Shown: positions 17,041-25,228 of the stretch, piece after piece | Layout: each line of letters opens with the position of its first letter | How positions within the stretch are numbered: position 1 is the first letter of the stretch | NCBI RefSeq assembly: GCF_002952055.1 | Contig: NZ_CP021255.1 | Span: 1,118,851-1,182,850, forward strand | Origin: Desulfobulbus oralis | GTDB lineage: Bacteria; Desulfobacterota; Desulfobulbia; Desulfobulbales; Desulfobulbaceae | DNA length: 64,000 nt | Direction of reading: 5' to 3' | Position numbers and translations under genes: made by a program | Notes under the pieces: generated by a model | Told to the model about the DNA's origin: nothing | Database searches by the model: none | What the model saw: the letters and a program-made list of their open reading frames with translations, nothing else

Positions 17041-17302
17041 GATGGCCAGTCCTTGACCGATATGAGCATGGCCTGAGCGAAGCCACCTGCAGCTGTTGAA
17101 TCAAGGCTGCGGCCCTGTGCCCCTGCATTCGCCAGACAGGCCTGCAAAATAACCGCGCCGTTCCAGCTTGTCATCCGGAAATGCCTGGCCGGACCGACAG
17201 GGAGGGGCGGATTCCCGGCTTTTCGCTCCGGCCCTTTTGTGGTATATCTGCACCATACGCGTTCAGCGTCCATCCCGTCCCCCCAATACAAGGAGGTTTA
17301 CC

Positions 17303-17785
17303 ATGCAATCGGTCAACAGCGTCCTGACGCCCATCGATTTCTCCGAAAACGCGGACACCGTTTTCAAGGCGGCGGTTTTTCTGGCCAAAACCTTCAAGGC
17401 AGAGCTGCATGTGGTTTTCGTGGTACAGAACTTTGAGGATTACACCGGCTTTTTTGTGCCGCCGATTAACTTGCCCAATCTGGAGGAGGAACTGTACGCT
17501 TCGGCCCAGCAGAAGATGGAGTCCTTCATTGCCCAGCATAAGGGACTGTGCGACGAAGCCGGGATTTCCGCTGTGAGCAGCAAGGTGCTGTCCGGCGATG
17601 TCGGCGAAGAGGTGGTGAAGTATGCCGAGCAGAAAAAAGTGCAGCTCATCGTCATGGGCACCCACGGCTACAAGGGTCTGGAGCGCATCATGTTTGGCAG
17701 CGTGGCTGAAAAGGTGGTCAAAACAGCGCATTGCCCTGTGCTGACCCTGAATCCCTACCGCGACCGCGGCGAAGTGCAGGATTGA
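17303..17785 (+). CDS. Universal stress protein (UspA family)
   Basis: A 160-residue single-domain Usp protein. The N-terminal strand TPIDFSENA carries the adenine-binding Asp. The ATP-binding motif is complete in the C-terminal GTHGYKGLERIMFGSVAEKVVKTAHCPVL (G-x2-G-x9-G-(S/T) spacing), so it should bind ATP. It has an excellent AGGAGG ribosome site six bases before the ATG and a strong terminator after it, so it is a monocistronic gene. Its role is stress survival of unspecified kind. Confidence 0.9.
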   Translation: MQSVNSVLTPIDFSENADTVFKAAVFLAKTFKAELHVVFVVQNFEDYTGFFVPPINLPNLEEELYASAQQKMESFIAQHKGLCDEAGISAVSSKVLSGDVGEEVVKYAEQKKVQLIVMGTHGYKGLERIMFGSVAEKVVKTAHCPVLTLNPYRDRGEVQD

Positions 17786-17815
17786 GACCGAGCGCCAAGG
17801 AGCCGGCGCGTCAGG

Positions 17816-17846
17816 CCGGAGTCCCTGCCCGGGACTCCGGTTTTTT
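17816..17846 (+). terminator. Intrinsic terminator after the Usp gene
   Basis: CCGGAGTCCC (17816-17825) pairs perfectly with GGGACTCCGG (17831-17840) over a five-base loop, followed by TTTTTT. It is the strongest terminator in this part of the window. Confidence 0.95.
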
Positions 17847-17918
17847 GCATTGAGGTTTCAGCCTGCCGATGCATCAGCAGGTCCAGCCGTTTTTGAGGAC
17901 GAAAGCGCGGCAGCCGCT

Positions 17919-18405
17919 TCAGTTGACCTTGAGCTTGCCGCCGGTGCCCATGCCATGGGGGCCGGTGGCTTCCTGTGCCTGGTAGTTTTTGACGGCCACC
18001 ACCAGATTGTTGAAGGCGTCGGCCATGGAGGCAACCACCACTTTGCCCTCAGGGGTTCTGGTATAGGCGCCCAATGCGCCGCCGCCTCTCCCGCCCAGGA
18101 GACCCATGAGACCGCCAATATCCATGCCGCTGCTGCTGCCCTCGGCCACGGCAACCTGTACGCCGGAGCGGTTGTCAACCAGGGCGAGCATGCTCTGACC
18201 GCCTTTTACCTCCATGCTGCTGCCAATCGCCGCGCCGACAGAACCCAGCATGCCCCCAACGCGCTGCCGATGCCTCCCAGGTTGTTGGAATTGAAAATCA
18301 GGGTTGGGGTCACGGTGTAATCGGCCGATACCATCTGGCCTTTGCCGAAATTGCTTTTTTTCCGGAGCTCCCCCGCCCGTTGCAGTTCACGCTCGCGTTT
18401 TGAAC
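17919..18405 (-). pseudogene. CsgG-like lipoprotein remnant, truncated and frameshifted
   Basis: Two frames on the minus strand carry consecutive pieces of one protein. The first is KRERELQRAGELRKKSNFGKGQ to VTPTLIFNSNNLGGIGSALG; the second runs from MLGSVGAAIGSSMEVKGGQ through GALGAYTRTPEGKVVVAS to the end. Together they match the C-terminal half of CsgG/curli-transport-like envelope proteins. The frames are joined at a GGGG run near 18253, where one extra G would restore the frame. The N-terminal half is missing: the fragment begins within the last codons of the SAM hydrolase gene at ~18405, which looks like a deletion junction. Confidence 0.7.
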
Positions 18406-19190
18406 TGCAAGTGGAGCGGATCGCCCGGTTTGCAGGGAATGTTCTGGGCGGCGTTGCCCTGATTGATCGCCACTTCCAGATAGCCGTCGCTGTCAACGAG
18501 GAAGCAATAGGCGCCTTTTGGCGCTTCGCTGTAGCAACGTACCCGAAGGTTCACGACTATATTGCATAGGACAATCGAGTACAAGAGCGAGGTGTCGATC
18601 CGGTCTCTGTGGGGATGAAAGCTCGTGCGCACGTTGCCGAAACGGTCGATCGAGAGCACTGTGCCGGTGATGCCCGCCGCGTTGCGGGCAGAGACTGACG
18701 GTGCCGGCAGCCGAATCAGGCTGTGCAGGGGCAGGGCAGGGCCAAGTTCGCCGGGCCGGGCGCCGGCGGCCAGCCGGCCCGCTGCAGGTGCGAGTATGTC
18801 CCGGCCGTGAAAGGTCGGGCTGATGTGCTGGCCGGGCGGCATGAGGATTTCGTGGGCAGCCTCGAGGACGCCGTCTGCCAGAAGCTGGGTCAGCAGGCCG
18901 TTGTCCGGCGCTGCAAAGAAGTGCCCCTGACCACTTGCGGCAACGAGCCGTCTGGCGCTGCCCACGCCGGGATCCACCACCGCGAGGTGCACCGTGGCTG
19001 CGGGAAAAAAATGCCAGCTCGCGGCGAGGACCCGGCCTGCCGCGGCAATGTCCCAGGCCGGAATGTCGTGGCTCAGATCCACGGGCAGCGCCTGCGGGCA
19101 GGTCTGCACAAGCCGGCCTTTGAGCTGGCCGACATAGGCGTCCTGCCAGCCGAAATCGGTGATCAGGGTCACGACGGAAGCTCGGGCCAT
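18387..19190 (-). CDS. SAM hydrolase / SAM hydroxide adenosyltransferase (DUF62)
   Basis: A 267-residue protein of the DUF62 family, which hydrolyses S-adenosylmethionine to adenosine and methionine. The N-terminal TLITDFGWQDAYVGQLKG and the VVDPGVGSARR segments carry the conserved Asp and SAM-binding residues. The C-terminal LVDSDGYLEVAINQGNAA block is intact. Its last few residues (LHLQFKTRA) come from the junction with the CsgG-like remnant and may not be original. The start follows TGGAGG with ideal spacing. Confidence 0.85.
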   Translation of the reverse strand: MARASVVTLITDFGWQDAYVGQLKGRLVQTCPQALPVDLSHDIPAWDIAAAGRVLAASWHFFPAATVHLAVVDPGVGSARRLVAASGQGHFFAAPDNGLLTQLLADGVLEAAHEILMPPGQHISPTFHGRDILAPAAGRLAAGARPGELGPALPLHSLIRLPAPSVSARNAAGITGTVLSIDRFGNVRTSFHPHRDRIDTSLLYSIVLCNIVVNLRVRCYSEAPKGAYCFLVDSDGYLEVAINQGNAAQNIPCKPGDPLHLQFKTRA

Positions 19191-19261
19191 TGTGCCTCCA
19201 AAAAGCCAAAACCCGCCTCGCAACGCGCAGGGCGGGTCGAAAAAAGGAAGAAGTCCTGGTC

Positions 19262-19936
19262 TCAGTCTTTCCGCAACTTGGCGATAAATCTGTCGGCTTC
19301 GCGAATGGCATCTTCCATTTCGCGCACGAGCTGATCCACGTTGTGCTCCAGAGTCACCAGTTCACCCTGCAGCGAGGCTATGGCCTGAGCGTTCAGGTTG
19401 TGCTTGAGATAGAGTACCTGATCGTGGAACACGCTGAGCACCGGATGAATCTTGCCGCTGGCCCGTTTCATGGCCGCGATCAGTTGCTCGTATTCGTGCC
19501 GGGTGCGTGCCAGCTTGCGCTCGCTGTCCTGCCGCAGGCTGGGGCTGGAGTACTGATCCAGTTCGGTCTGCCATTCCCTGAAAAGCGCTTCGGAAACCGA
19601 TTCCACCGAAGCTATGCGTTGATGCACCTGCTCGGCCCTGCGGTTGCAGCGCTCATACCCGCTGTTCAGCTCCCTGTACTGGGCTTCCAGATCGCCTGGC
19701 CTGAGCTGCACAAGTTCGGAAAACTGCTCCAGGGCCGTCCTGAACTGCTCCTTGGCTTCGGCCTGGGCGTCCCGGGCCGCCTGGACCCGGTCCACCATGA
19801 TATCGCGTTTGTGCACGCCGAATTTTTCCATGGCGCCGTAATAGGCCCTGGAACAGCCGGACAGCCAGAAAAGCGGCACCAGGAGGCACAACAGCAACAC
19901 CAGACGGCGCGGGTAGCCCTGAGCATTTTGGTTCAT
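19262..19936 (-). CDS. DUF2959 lipoprotein
   Basis: A 224-residue predicted lipoprotein: a signal peptide (RRLVLLLCLLVPLFWLSGC) with lipobox LSGC, then the typical DUF2959 opening AYYGAMEKFGVHKRDIMVDRVQAARDAQAEAK. The rest is highly charged and helical, probably coiled-coil, ending IREADRFIAKLRKD. The family's function is unknown and it is found in many proteobacteria, probably at the inner leaflet of the outer membrane. It sits between the SAM hydrolase and the FmdB-type gene on the same strand. Confidence 0.85.
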   Translation of the reverse strand: MNQNAQGYPRRLVLLLCLLVPLFWLSGCSRAYYGAMEKFGVHKRDIMVDRVQAARDAQAEAKEQFRTALEQFSELVQLRPGDLEAQYRELNSGYERCNRRAEQVHQRIASVESVSEALFREWQTELDQYSSPSLRQDSERKLARTRHEYEQLIAAMKRASGKIHPVLSVFHDQVLYLKHNLNAQAIASLQGELVTLEHNVDQLVREMEDAIREADRFIAKLRKD

Positions 19937-19976
19937 GGCTTTCCCCTTGGCAGGAGAAGCGCCACCTGCGCGGGCT

Positions 19977-20234
19977 TCATGAGGCGTGGCAGTGCGGGCA
20001 GGAACCGCCGCCGGAGCAGGGGGATGGACTCGAACAGGACGGCGCGCCCCCGTGTTCGTGAGAGTAGCCGTCTGCGTACCAGCCGCCGCCCCGGAGCTGA
20101 AAGGAGGAGGAAGAAATCAGCTTGCGCACCGGCTGGCCGCAGTACGGGCACACGCTGAGGGGCGCGTCGGTGATATGCTGCTCGACTTCAATGGTTTTTT
20201 TGCACTGGCTGCATTCGTACTCGTAAATGGGCAT
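19977..20234 (-). CDS. FmdB-family zinc-ribbon protein
   Basis: An 85-residue protein opening MPIYEYECSQCKKTIEVEQ and continuing CPYCGQPVRKLISSSSF, the two CxxC pairs of the FmdB/CxxC zinc ribbon. The C-terminus is a Ser/Gly/Cys/His-rich tail (GGAPSCSSPSPCSGGGSCPHC) that adds further potential metal ligands. The family is a putative regulatory protein of unknown target. An in-frame upstream extension exists but MPIYEYEC is the universal family start. Confidence 0.85.
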   Translation of the reverse strand: MPIYEYECSQCKKTIEVEQHITDAPLSVCPYCGQPVRKLISSSSFQLRGGGWYADGYSHEHGGAPSCSSPSPCSGGGSCPHCHAS

Positions 20235-20399
20235 GGCGGAACTCCGGACAAAAGAGGAAGAAAAAGGCCGCAAAGGGCCTGAAAAGCTCAACCGGGTGGC
20301 ATTATAAAATTGCAATTCAATCTGTCAACCGGTGCTGGCCGCAAAAACAGGCGGGTCTCCGCGATGCAGGTGCAGGAGCGGAACCGGCAGGATGAACAA

Positions 20400-20428
20400 G
20401 GGCAGCCCGCAAGCGCTGCAGGCTGCCC
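20400..20428 (-). terminator. Possible terminator of the cyd operon
   Basis: GGGCAGCC (20400-20407) and GGCTGCCC (20421-20428) form an eight-pair GC stem 35 bases after the cydX stop. The T content downstream on the minus strand is poor (CTTGTTC), so termination is plausible, not certain. Confidence 0.35.
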
Positions 20429-20462
20429 GGAGAGCCGTGTTTCACCCCGGCCGGGGGCCAGT

Positions 20463-20555
20463 TCAGTACAGGCCGAACTTCTTGAGCAGGCGCAGGGCCA
20501 GATAAAAGGAAGCAGCCAGGGTGCCGAACCAGCAGATGCCCAGAAAAAGACTCAT
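20463..20555 (-). CDS. cydX: CydX-like small subunit of cytochrome bd oxidase
   Basis: A 30-residue ORF that is easy to miss. It starts MSLFLGICWFGTLAASFYLA, a single hydrophobic helix, and ends in a basic tail (RLLKKFGLY). AAGGAG lies seven bases before its ATG at 20555. It is immediately downstream of cydB (stop at 20580) on the same strand. Known CydX/YbgT peptides (about 30-40 residues, one membrane helix, gene directly after cydB) stabilise the heme b-595/d site of the oxidase. Size, topology, position and ribosome site all fit. The sequence itself is too short to prove homology. Confidence 0.75.
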   Translation of the reverse strand: MSLFLGICWFGTLAASFYLALRLLKKFGLY

Positions 20556-20579
20556 GATATGCTCCTTGGTCGTGGTGAA

Positions 20580-21740
20580 TCAGTAGGCTGAATGGCCTTT
20601 GGTGTCCTCCTCGCGGATCTTGCTCCGATCCATGAGATGCCAGACATAGGCGATGTAGGCCAGCACCAGGGGAATGAACAGCGCCACATAGGTCATGACC
20701 GTGAGGGTATAGGGGCTGGACGAGGCGTTGTAGATGCTCAGACTCGACTGCCAGTCCACCCGGGATGGGTAGAACGGCGTGTTGTTGTAGGCCGGGAGCA
20801 GCAGCACGGTCAGAGCGATCAGCACTGTCCCCGGCCCGCCGAACCAGATGCCCTTTCTGGAAGCGTGCCGTGCGGTATGCCAGACGCCATGCGCCTCGGT
20901 GGCCAGACCGGCTGCCAGCAGCAGCAGCAGCCACGGGTTGGCGAAGAGATTGCGCAGATATTTGAACCACACCTTGTCGATGGTGGCGGCGCTGCTGGCG
21001 TTGTCAAGGATGACAAAGCCCGGCATGATGAGCAGGAACAGCAGCACGATGCCCAAAAAGGGCAGGGACCAGCGGCAGTTCTGCCCGCAGGCGGCCCGCA
21101 GGCGGGCCTCCAGTTCCGGTGCTTCGTCCTGGGCGATATTGTTGATGAGGTACATGGCGCCCAGCGTGCGGGCGTTCAGGACCAGAAAGAGGCCCAGGCA
21201 GATGTTGAAGATGCTGTAGGGGGAAAGGCTGAGCGCTGCTTCAAGGCCTCTCAGGGGGCTCGTCCAGGTGACGGCGTTGTTGGCATCCAGCGTGAAGGAC
21301 GCGCCGGTAAAAAAGGTGCCGACTGCCGCACCGATGAGAAAAATGCCGACAGAGCCATTGATGAACAGGAAGAGTTCGTAGACCCGGCTTCCGTAGAGGT
21401 TGAGGCTTTTTCTGCGGAATTCGTAGCTCACCGCCTGCAGGACAAAGGTAAAGAGGATGAGCATCCACACCCAGTAGGCGCCGCCAAAGGAGGTGGCATA
21501 GAACTTGGGAAAGGAAGCGAAAAGTGCACCGCCGAAAAGCACCAGAGTGGTGAAGGTCAGCTCCCATTTCCGGCCCAGGGAATTGATGACCAGGTCTTTT
21601 TCCCTGTCCGTTTTGGCGACCTGCCAGAGCAGGGTCTGCCCGCCCTGCACAAAGGTCATGAAGAGAAAGAGCGCACCGACAAGCGAGCAGAGCAGCCACC
21701 AGAGCTGCTGCAGGGTTGAATGGTCCAGGTTGTGAATCAT
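20580..21740 (-). CDS. cydB: Cytochrome bd ubiquinol oxidase subunit II
   Basis: A 386-residue, nine-helix membrane protein of the CydB family. The segments WWLLCSLVGALFLFMTFVQGGQTLLWQVA and LRGLEAALSLSPYSIFNICLGLFLVLNARTLGAMYL are typical. The protein pairs with CydA to make the terminal quinol oxidase that removes oxygen with very high affinity. The start at 21740 is one base after the cydA stop at 21742, so the genes are translationally coupled. No Q-loop is expected in this subunit. Confidence 0.93.
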   Translation of the reverse strand: MIHNLDHSTLQQLWWLLCSLVGALFLFMTFVQGGQTLLWQVAKTDREKDLVINSLGRKWELTFTTLVLFGGALFASFPKFYATSFGGAYWVWMLILFTFVLQAVSYEFRRKSLNLYGSRVYELFLFINGSVGIFLIGAAVGTFFTGASFTLDANNAVTWTSPLRGLEAALSLSPYSIFNICLGLFLVLNARTLGAMYLINNIAQDEAPELEARLRAACGQNCRWSLPFLGIVLLFLLIMPGFVILDNASSAATIDKVWFKYLRNLFANPWLLLLLAAGLATEAHGVWHTARHASRKGIWFGGPGTVLIALTVLLLPAYNNTPFYPSRVDWQSSLSIYNASSSPYTLTVMTYVALFIPLVLAYIAYVWHLMDRSKIREEDTKGHSAY

Positions 21741-21741
21741 G

Positions 21742-23277
21742 TCAGTTCTCCTCAGGTCCTATGCTGATCTGTTTGAGCATGATGCAGATTTCGGCAAGCA
21801 GGAGGGCGACAAAGAGCACCAGGAAGATAAAAAAGGTGGTTTGCACCGTGCCTGCGGTCAGGTTGGTACTGGCCACGGAGCAGGGCAACAGCCCCTGAAT
21901 CGTCCAGGGCTGGCGGCCGACTTCGGCCACAATCCAGCCGGCCTGCCCGGCCGTGACGCCCATAAAATAGCCGATGACTCCCAGAGAGAGCAGCCACTTC
22001 TTGGTTTCCAGCGTCCCCCGGTACAAAAGGTAGAGGCAGGCCGCAAAGAGCAGCAGAATGAGGCCGGCCAGAGACACCATCACATGGAAGGCGTAGAAGG
22101 AGAGGGCCACCGGAGGCACGGCCTCTTCGGGCGTTTTGAGATGGCCGTAGCCCAAAAATTCCCGGTTGCTTTCAAAGTCTGCCAGATGGGTGGCAGCCGC
22201 CCGCTGATCGCCGTTTTTCCTGGCGCTTCTGAAGGCATCCAGACTGCTCAGCGCCTGTTGGCCGCGCCTCATTTTTTCGGAGGTCGCCATGATGTTCTGC
22301 TGCTCGTTGCCGTTAACCAGGTCCTGCACGCCCGGCACGAAGCCGTCAAAGGAGCGGGTGGCCATAATTGAAAGGAGAAAGGGCAGGCGGATCTCAAAGA
22401 GGAAAGCGTCCTCGTCGTTCTGCACGGTTTTTTTCCGGTTCATCACGCCAAAAACCGTGATGCCGGCTCTGCTTTCGCCCTTGTAGAGGCCCTCGATGGC
22501 GGCCAGCTTCATGGGCTGGACCTGCGCAATTTCATAGGCGCTCTCATCGCCGTTCAGCATGGTGAAGCCCGAGGCGATGAGCCCCAGCACCGAGGCCACC
22601 ACGATGGAGCGCTTGGCCAGGAGCTGGTGCCGGCCCCGAAGCAGATACCAAGACGAGACGGAGATGATGAAAAGCGACGCGGTCATCATGGACGAGCTGG
22701 TCGTGTGGGTAAACTTGTTGACCGCAAAGGGCGAGAGCGCCACGTCGGCAAAACTCTGCATCTCGAAACGGGCGTTTTCCGGGTTGAAGACCTGGCCCAC
22801 CGGATGCTGCATCCAGGCGTTGGCCACCAGAATCCACACGGCCGACAGGTTGCTGCCAATGGCCACCATCCAGGTGGAGAAGAGGTGAAAGCCCCTGGAA
22901 ACCCGGTTCCAGCCAAAGAACATGACGGCGAAAAAGGTGGTTTCCATGAAAAAGGCGATAAGGCCTTCCACAGCCAGCGGTGCGCCGAAGATATCGCCTA
23001 CCATCCAGGAGTAGTTGGACCAGTTGGTGCCGAACTCGAATTCCAGAATGATGCCGCTTGCCACGCCAATGGCGAAATTGATGCCAAAGAGCTTCATCCA
23101 GAATCTAGTCAGCCGCCCCCACTCCTCGTCGCCGGTTTTTACGTAAATTGTGTGAAAGAAAGCGATGAGCCAGGTCATGCCCAGCGTCAACGGCACAAAG
23201 AGCCAGTGATACATGGCGGTCAGCGCGAATTGTGCCCGCGCCCAGTTCACCATGCTCAGATCCATGCCTGCAAGCAT
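21742..23277 (-). CDS. cydA: Cytochrome bd ubiquinol oxidase subunit I
   Basis: A 511-residue subunit with the three heme sites (b558, b595, d). The N-terminal ARAQFALTAMYHWLFVPLTLG has the heme d/b595 His ligand region. The hallmark GRQPWTIQGLLP block appears in the C-terminal third (about residue 440). EFEFGTNWSNYSWMVGDIFGAPLAVEGLIAFFMETTF is intact. A region of about 110 residues between roughly 255 and 365 corresponds to the quinol-binding Q-loop, and its length suggests the long-loop type. The ATG at 23277 follows GGAGGGA at good spacing. It lies 15 bases after the DUF4492 gene. Confidence 0.95.
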   Translation of the reverse strand: MLAGMDLSMVNWARAQFALTAMYHWLFVPLTLGMTWLIAFFHTIYVKTGDEEWGRLTRFWMKLFGINFAIGVASGIILEFEFGTNWSNYSWMVGDIFGAPLAVEGLIAFFMETTFFAVMFFGWNRVSRGFHLFSTWMVAIGSNLSAVWILVANAWMQHPVGQVFNPENARFEMQSFADVALSPFAVNKFTHTTSSSMMTASLFIISVSSWYLLRGRHQLLAKRSIVVASVLGLIASGFTMLNGDESAYEIAQVQPMKLAAIEGLYKGESRAGITVFGVMNRKKTVQNDEDAFLFEIRLPFLLSIMATRSFDGFVPGVQDLVNGNEQQNIMATSEKMRRGQQALSSLDAFRSARKNGDQRAAATHLADFESNREFLGYGHLKTPEEAVPPVALSFYAFHVMVSLAGLILLLFAACLYLLYRGTLETKKWLLSLGVIGYFMGVTAGQAGWIVAEVGRQPWTIQGLLPCSVASTNLTAGTVQTTFFIFLVLFVALLLAEICIMLKQISIGPEEN

Positions 23278-23292
23278 ACGTCCCTCCTCGGT

Positions 23293-23541
23293 TCAATGGT
23301 TCGTGCCGTGGACCGGCCTGGTCAGTTGGTCGGCCACATGATCGGCCCGCTTCTGGTCGGTGTCAAAATGGGTCTGTAAGAAATTGGGAAAGAAGAACAG
23401 CCTGAGAATGGCGAACAGGACAAACAGCTTGACGAGCACAATTTTCCAAAGCGTCCGGCCAAGGCGCATCTGTCGGAATCCGTCCCGGTAAAAGCGGAAA
23501 ACCGCTGCGGACAGCCCCTCCTGTTTGCCGGCAGGTCGCAT
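23293..23541 (-). CDS. DUF4492 small membrane protein in the bd operon
   Basis: An 82-residue protein of the DUF4492 family: FYRDGFRQMRLGRTLWKIVLVKLFVLFAILRLFFFPNFLQ contains one hydrophobic segment and the family signature. The family is repeatedly found directly before cydA in anaerobes and is thought to assist bd oxidase assembly. The ATG at 23541 is one base from the stop of the Rrf2 gene, so the two are coupled; the cydA start follows 15 bases later. The longer upstream frame would overlap the regulator. Confidence 0.8.
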   Translation of the reverse strand: MRPAGKQEGLSAAVFRFYRDGFRQMRLGRTLWKIVLVKLFVLFAILRLFFFPNFLQTHFDTDQKRADHVADQLTRPVHGTNH

Positions 23542-23542
23542 C

Positions 23543-24031
23543 TCAGTCGCCTGGCGGACCGGGCTCATCCGGGGGCGCTTCGCCGGAGGGATCAGCCGTC
23601 TCCGGCATGACGGTCAGTTCGGGGCAGATCCTGCCACGACTCAGTTCCGCCATGCTCGCCGAGGCCAGCGTGGCCCGCAACTGCCTGCGCGCCTCCTGCC
23701 ACACCTGATGCACGGCGCAGGTTTCGTGGGCCTCGCAGGTTTCGGGTCGCAGAATGCAGTCGTTCAGGTAAATTTCGCCGATCATGGTTTCCACCACCTC
23801 GAGGAGGCTGATGTCGGCTGGATTTTTGGTCAGCACAAAGCCGCCGCGGGCGCCCTGCCGGATTTCGATGAAACCCTTTTTGGCCAGTTGCTGGGCGATC
23901 TTGGCGAGGAACAGAGTCGGGATATTGGAACGCTCGGCAATTTCATGTCTGCTGACCAGAGTACCCTGTCCCTTGTTGCAGAGGTAGAGGATACAGCGGA
24001 CAGCATATTCACCGGCACGCGTGAGTCGCAT
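23543..24031 (-). CDS. Rrf2-family regulator (probable Fe-S sensor)
   Basis: A 162-residue Rrf2/IscR/NsrR-type winged-helix regulator (MRLTRAGEYAVRCILYL start, then the recognition region RSNIPTLFLAKIAQQLAKKG). The cluster-ligand region holds three cysteines (CILRPETCEAHETCAVHQVW; Cys-x6-Cys-x5-Cys spacing), which is the [2Fe-2S] or [4Fe-4S] pattern of IscR/NsrR-type sensors. It should respond to oxygen, NO or redox state. As the first gene of a unit with DUF4492, cydA and cydB, it most probably controls the oxidase operon and itself. Confidence 0.85.
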   Translation of the reverse strand: MRLTRAGEYAVRCILYLCNKGQGTLVSRHEIAERSNIPTLFLAKIAQQLAKKGFIEIRQGARGGFVLTKNPADISLLEVVETMIGEIYLNDCILRPETCEAHETCAVHQVWQEARRQLRATLASASMAELSRGRICPELTVMPETADPSGEAPPDEPGPPGD

Positions 24032-24054
24032 ATTGAATTCTTCCCTGGCTTTTC

Positions 24055-24097
24055 AAGATAAAAAAAATCTTATAAGAAGCTTTGCCTTTTGCTGCAA
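24055..24097 (-). promoter_or_regulatory. Promoter and candidate operator of the Rrf2-cyd operon
   Basis: On the minus strand TTGCAG (24092-24097) and TATAAG (24069-24074) are separated by exactly 17 bases, a good sigma-70 layout. An inverted repeat AAGAT (24055-24059) / ATCTT (24067-24071) overlaps the -10 and the expected start site, a position suited to repression by the encoded Rrf2 protein. Confidence 0.5.
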
Positions 24098-24202
24098 CAG
24101 ATTTTCCGCCCAATGTCGGGAGGGCTTGCCGGCACCGGCCCGGCTGCTTACTTTTTTCCCACTTTTGCCTGGACAGGAACAGAAAACCATGGGGGTGAAG
24201 TC

Positions 24203-24496
24203 ATGGAAAGGGAACCGGGCGCCTGTGAGCGGCTGAAGCTCGAGCTTGCCGTCAAGCAGAGCCAGCTTGAAGAACTGAAGGTGAAGGCCCGCCTGGCTGC
24301 GGCCGAGGTGGAAGCCCGCTTTGCCGAAGACATCGACCGGAAGGAACGGGAGGTGCTGGAGGTGAAAAAACGGCTGCTCGCTGCCGGATACGGTGGTGAC
24401 AGCGCTGCGGTCTTCTGGGCCGAACTGCGTGAGAGCGCCGTTGGTGCGGCCAGGGCTGTGGCCAGTCTGCTGCGGCGCCTCCTGGACAGGATGTAG
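24203..24496 (+). CDS. Small coiled-coil protein, unknown
   Basis: About 97 residues, very rich in Glu, Lys, Leu and Ala. Two long charged helical stretches (CERLKLELAVKQSQLEELKVKARLAAAEV and EREVLEVKKRLLAA) suggest a coiled coil. No known family is recognised. It is preceded by GGGGGTG but the spacing to the ATG at 24203 is ordinary. It sits alone between the cyd promoter and the DUF4390 gene and may be a structural or scaffold protein; the ORF is real by its codon usage, but weakly so. Confidence 0.5.
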   Translation: MEREPGACERLKLELAVKQSQLEELKVKARLAAAEVEARFAEDIDRKEREVLEVKKRLLAAGYGGDSAAVFWAELRESAVGAARAVASLLRRLLDRM

Positions 24497-24640
24497 CCCC
24501 GGATCCGCTCTTGCCTCTGGACAATCTCTTGCCTCTGGACAATGCGCCGGCTATCACGTATATAGGAAGGCGGTCTTTTTCGCCCTTTCCGCATGCGCCG
24601 GGCCGCCGCAATCCATGCGGATTCACCTTGCCCTATCCTG

Positions 24641-25216
24641 ATGAAACTGCCTTTTTTCACATGCCTGCCAGTCATAGCCGCCCTTTTTTTCCTGAGCTTT
24701 GCGCCCATGGCCCTGGCCCGGGAAAAAACTCCGGAGATCCGGCATATTGTGGTCACGAGCGGCGAAGGTTCCCTGCTTTTGTCCGCCTCCATCCACGGCG
24801 CCTTCTCCGAGCGTCTTTTTGACGAGCTGGCCCATGGTTCCGAGCTGACCTTCATTTTTATCGTCGAGCTGGTGCGCCAACGCTCGGGCTGGATCGACGA
24901 ATCCCTGTGTCAGGCCTCGCTGACCCATGTCCTGCGTTATGACCAGGAACATGAGACCTACATCTTCACGCCCCAGAATGATCCGGCACGTATCCGCCGG
25001 ACCGCCTCCCTCCAGGAAGCGGTGCAGTGGATGAGCACCTTCAGCGGTCTGCCGGTGATCAGTCTCTCCAATCTGGTGGCCGATGCGCCCTATGCCATCC
25101 ACATGCAGGTGGTGCTGGAGCCGGGCCTGCTGCCCCCGGGTATTGGCCGCTTCGTCCCCATCAGAAAGCTGGGCGGCCTGCGAACCGACCGCCGTACCAT
25201 CGAATTCAGATACTGA
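24641..25216 (+). CDS. DUF4390 exported protein
   Basis: A 191-residue protein with a Sec signal peptide (PFFTCLPVIAALFFLSFAPMALA, cleavage after ALA). The mature part opens REKTPEIRHIVVTSGEGSLLLSASIHGAFSERLFDELAHG and contains ELTFIFIVELVRQRSGWIDE, matching the DUF4390 family. Members are periplasmic and regularly sit next to an NtrY-type sensor kinase, as here (13 bases before the kinase start at 25229). It may be the periplasmic partner or input of that kinase; this is inference from context. Confidence 0.75.
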   Translation: MKLPFFTCLPVIAALFFLSFAPMALAREKTPEIRHIVVTSGEGSLLLSASIHGAFSERLFDELAHGSELTFIFIVELVRQRSGWIDESLCQASLTHVLRYDQEHETYIFTPQNDPARIRRTASLQEAVQWMSTFSGLPVISLSNLVADAPYAIHMQVVLEPGLLPPGIGRFVPIRKLGGLRTDRRTIEFRY

Positions 25217-25228
25217 CCCGGCCTGTTC

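Noticed and set aside
23541-23568. Longer start for the DUF4492 protein
   Set aside because: Upstream codons overlap the end of the Rrf2 gene; the ATG at 23541 next to the Rrf2 stop fits coupling better.
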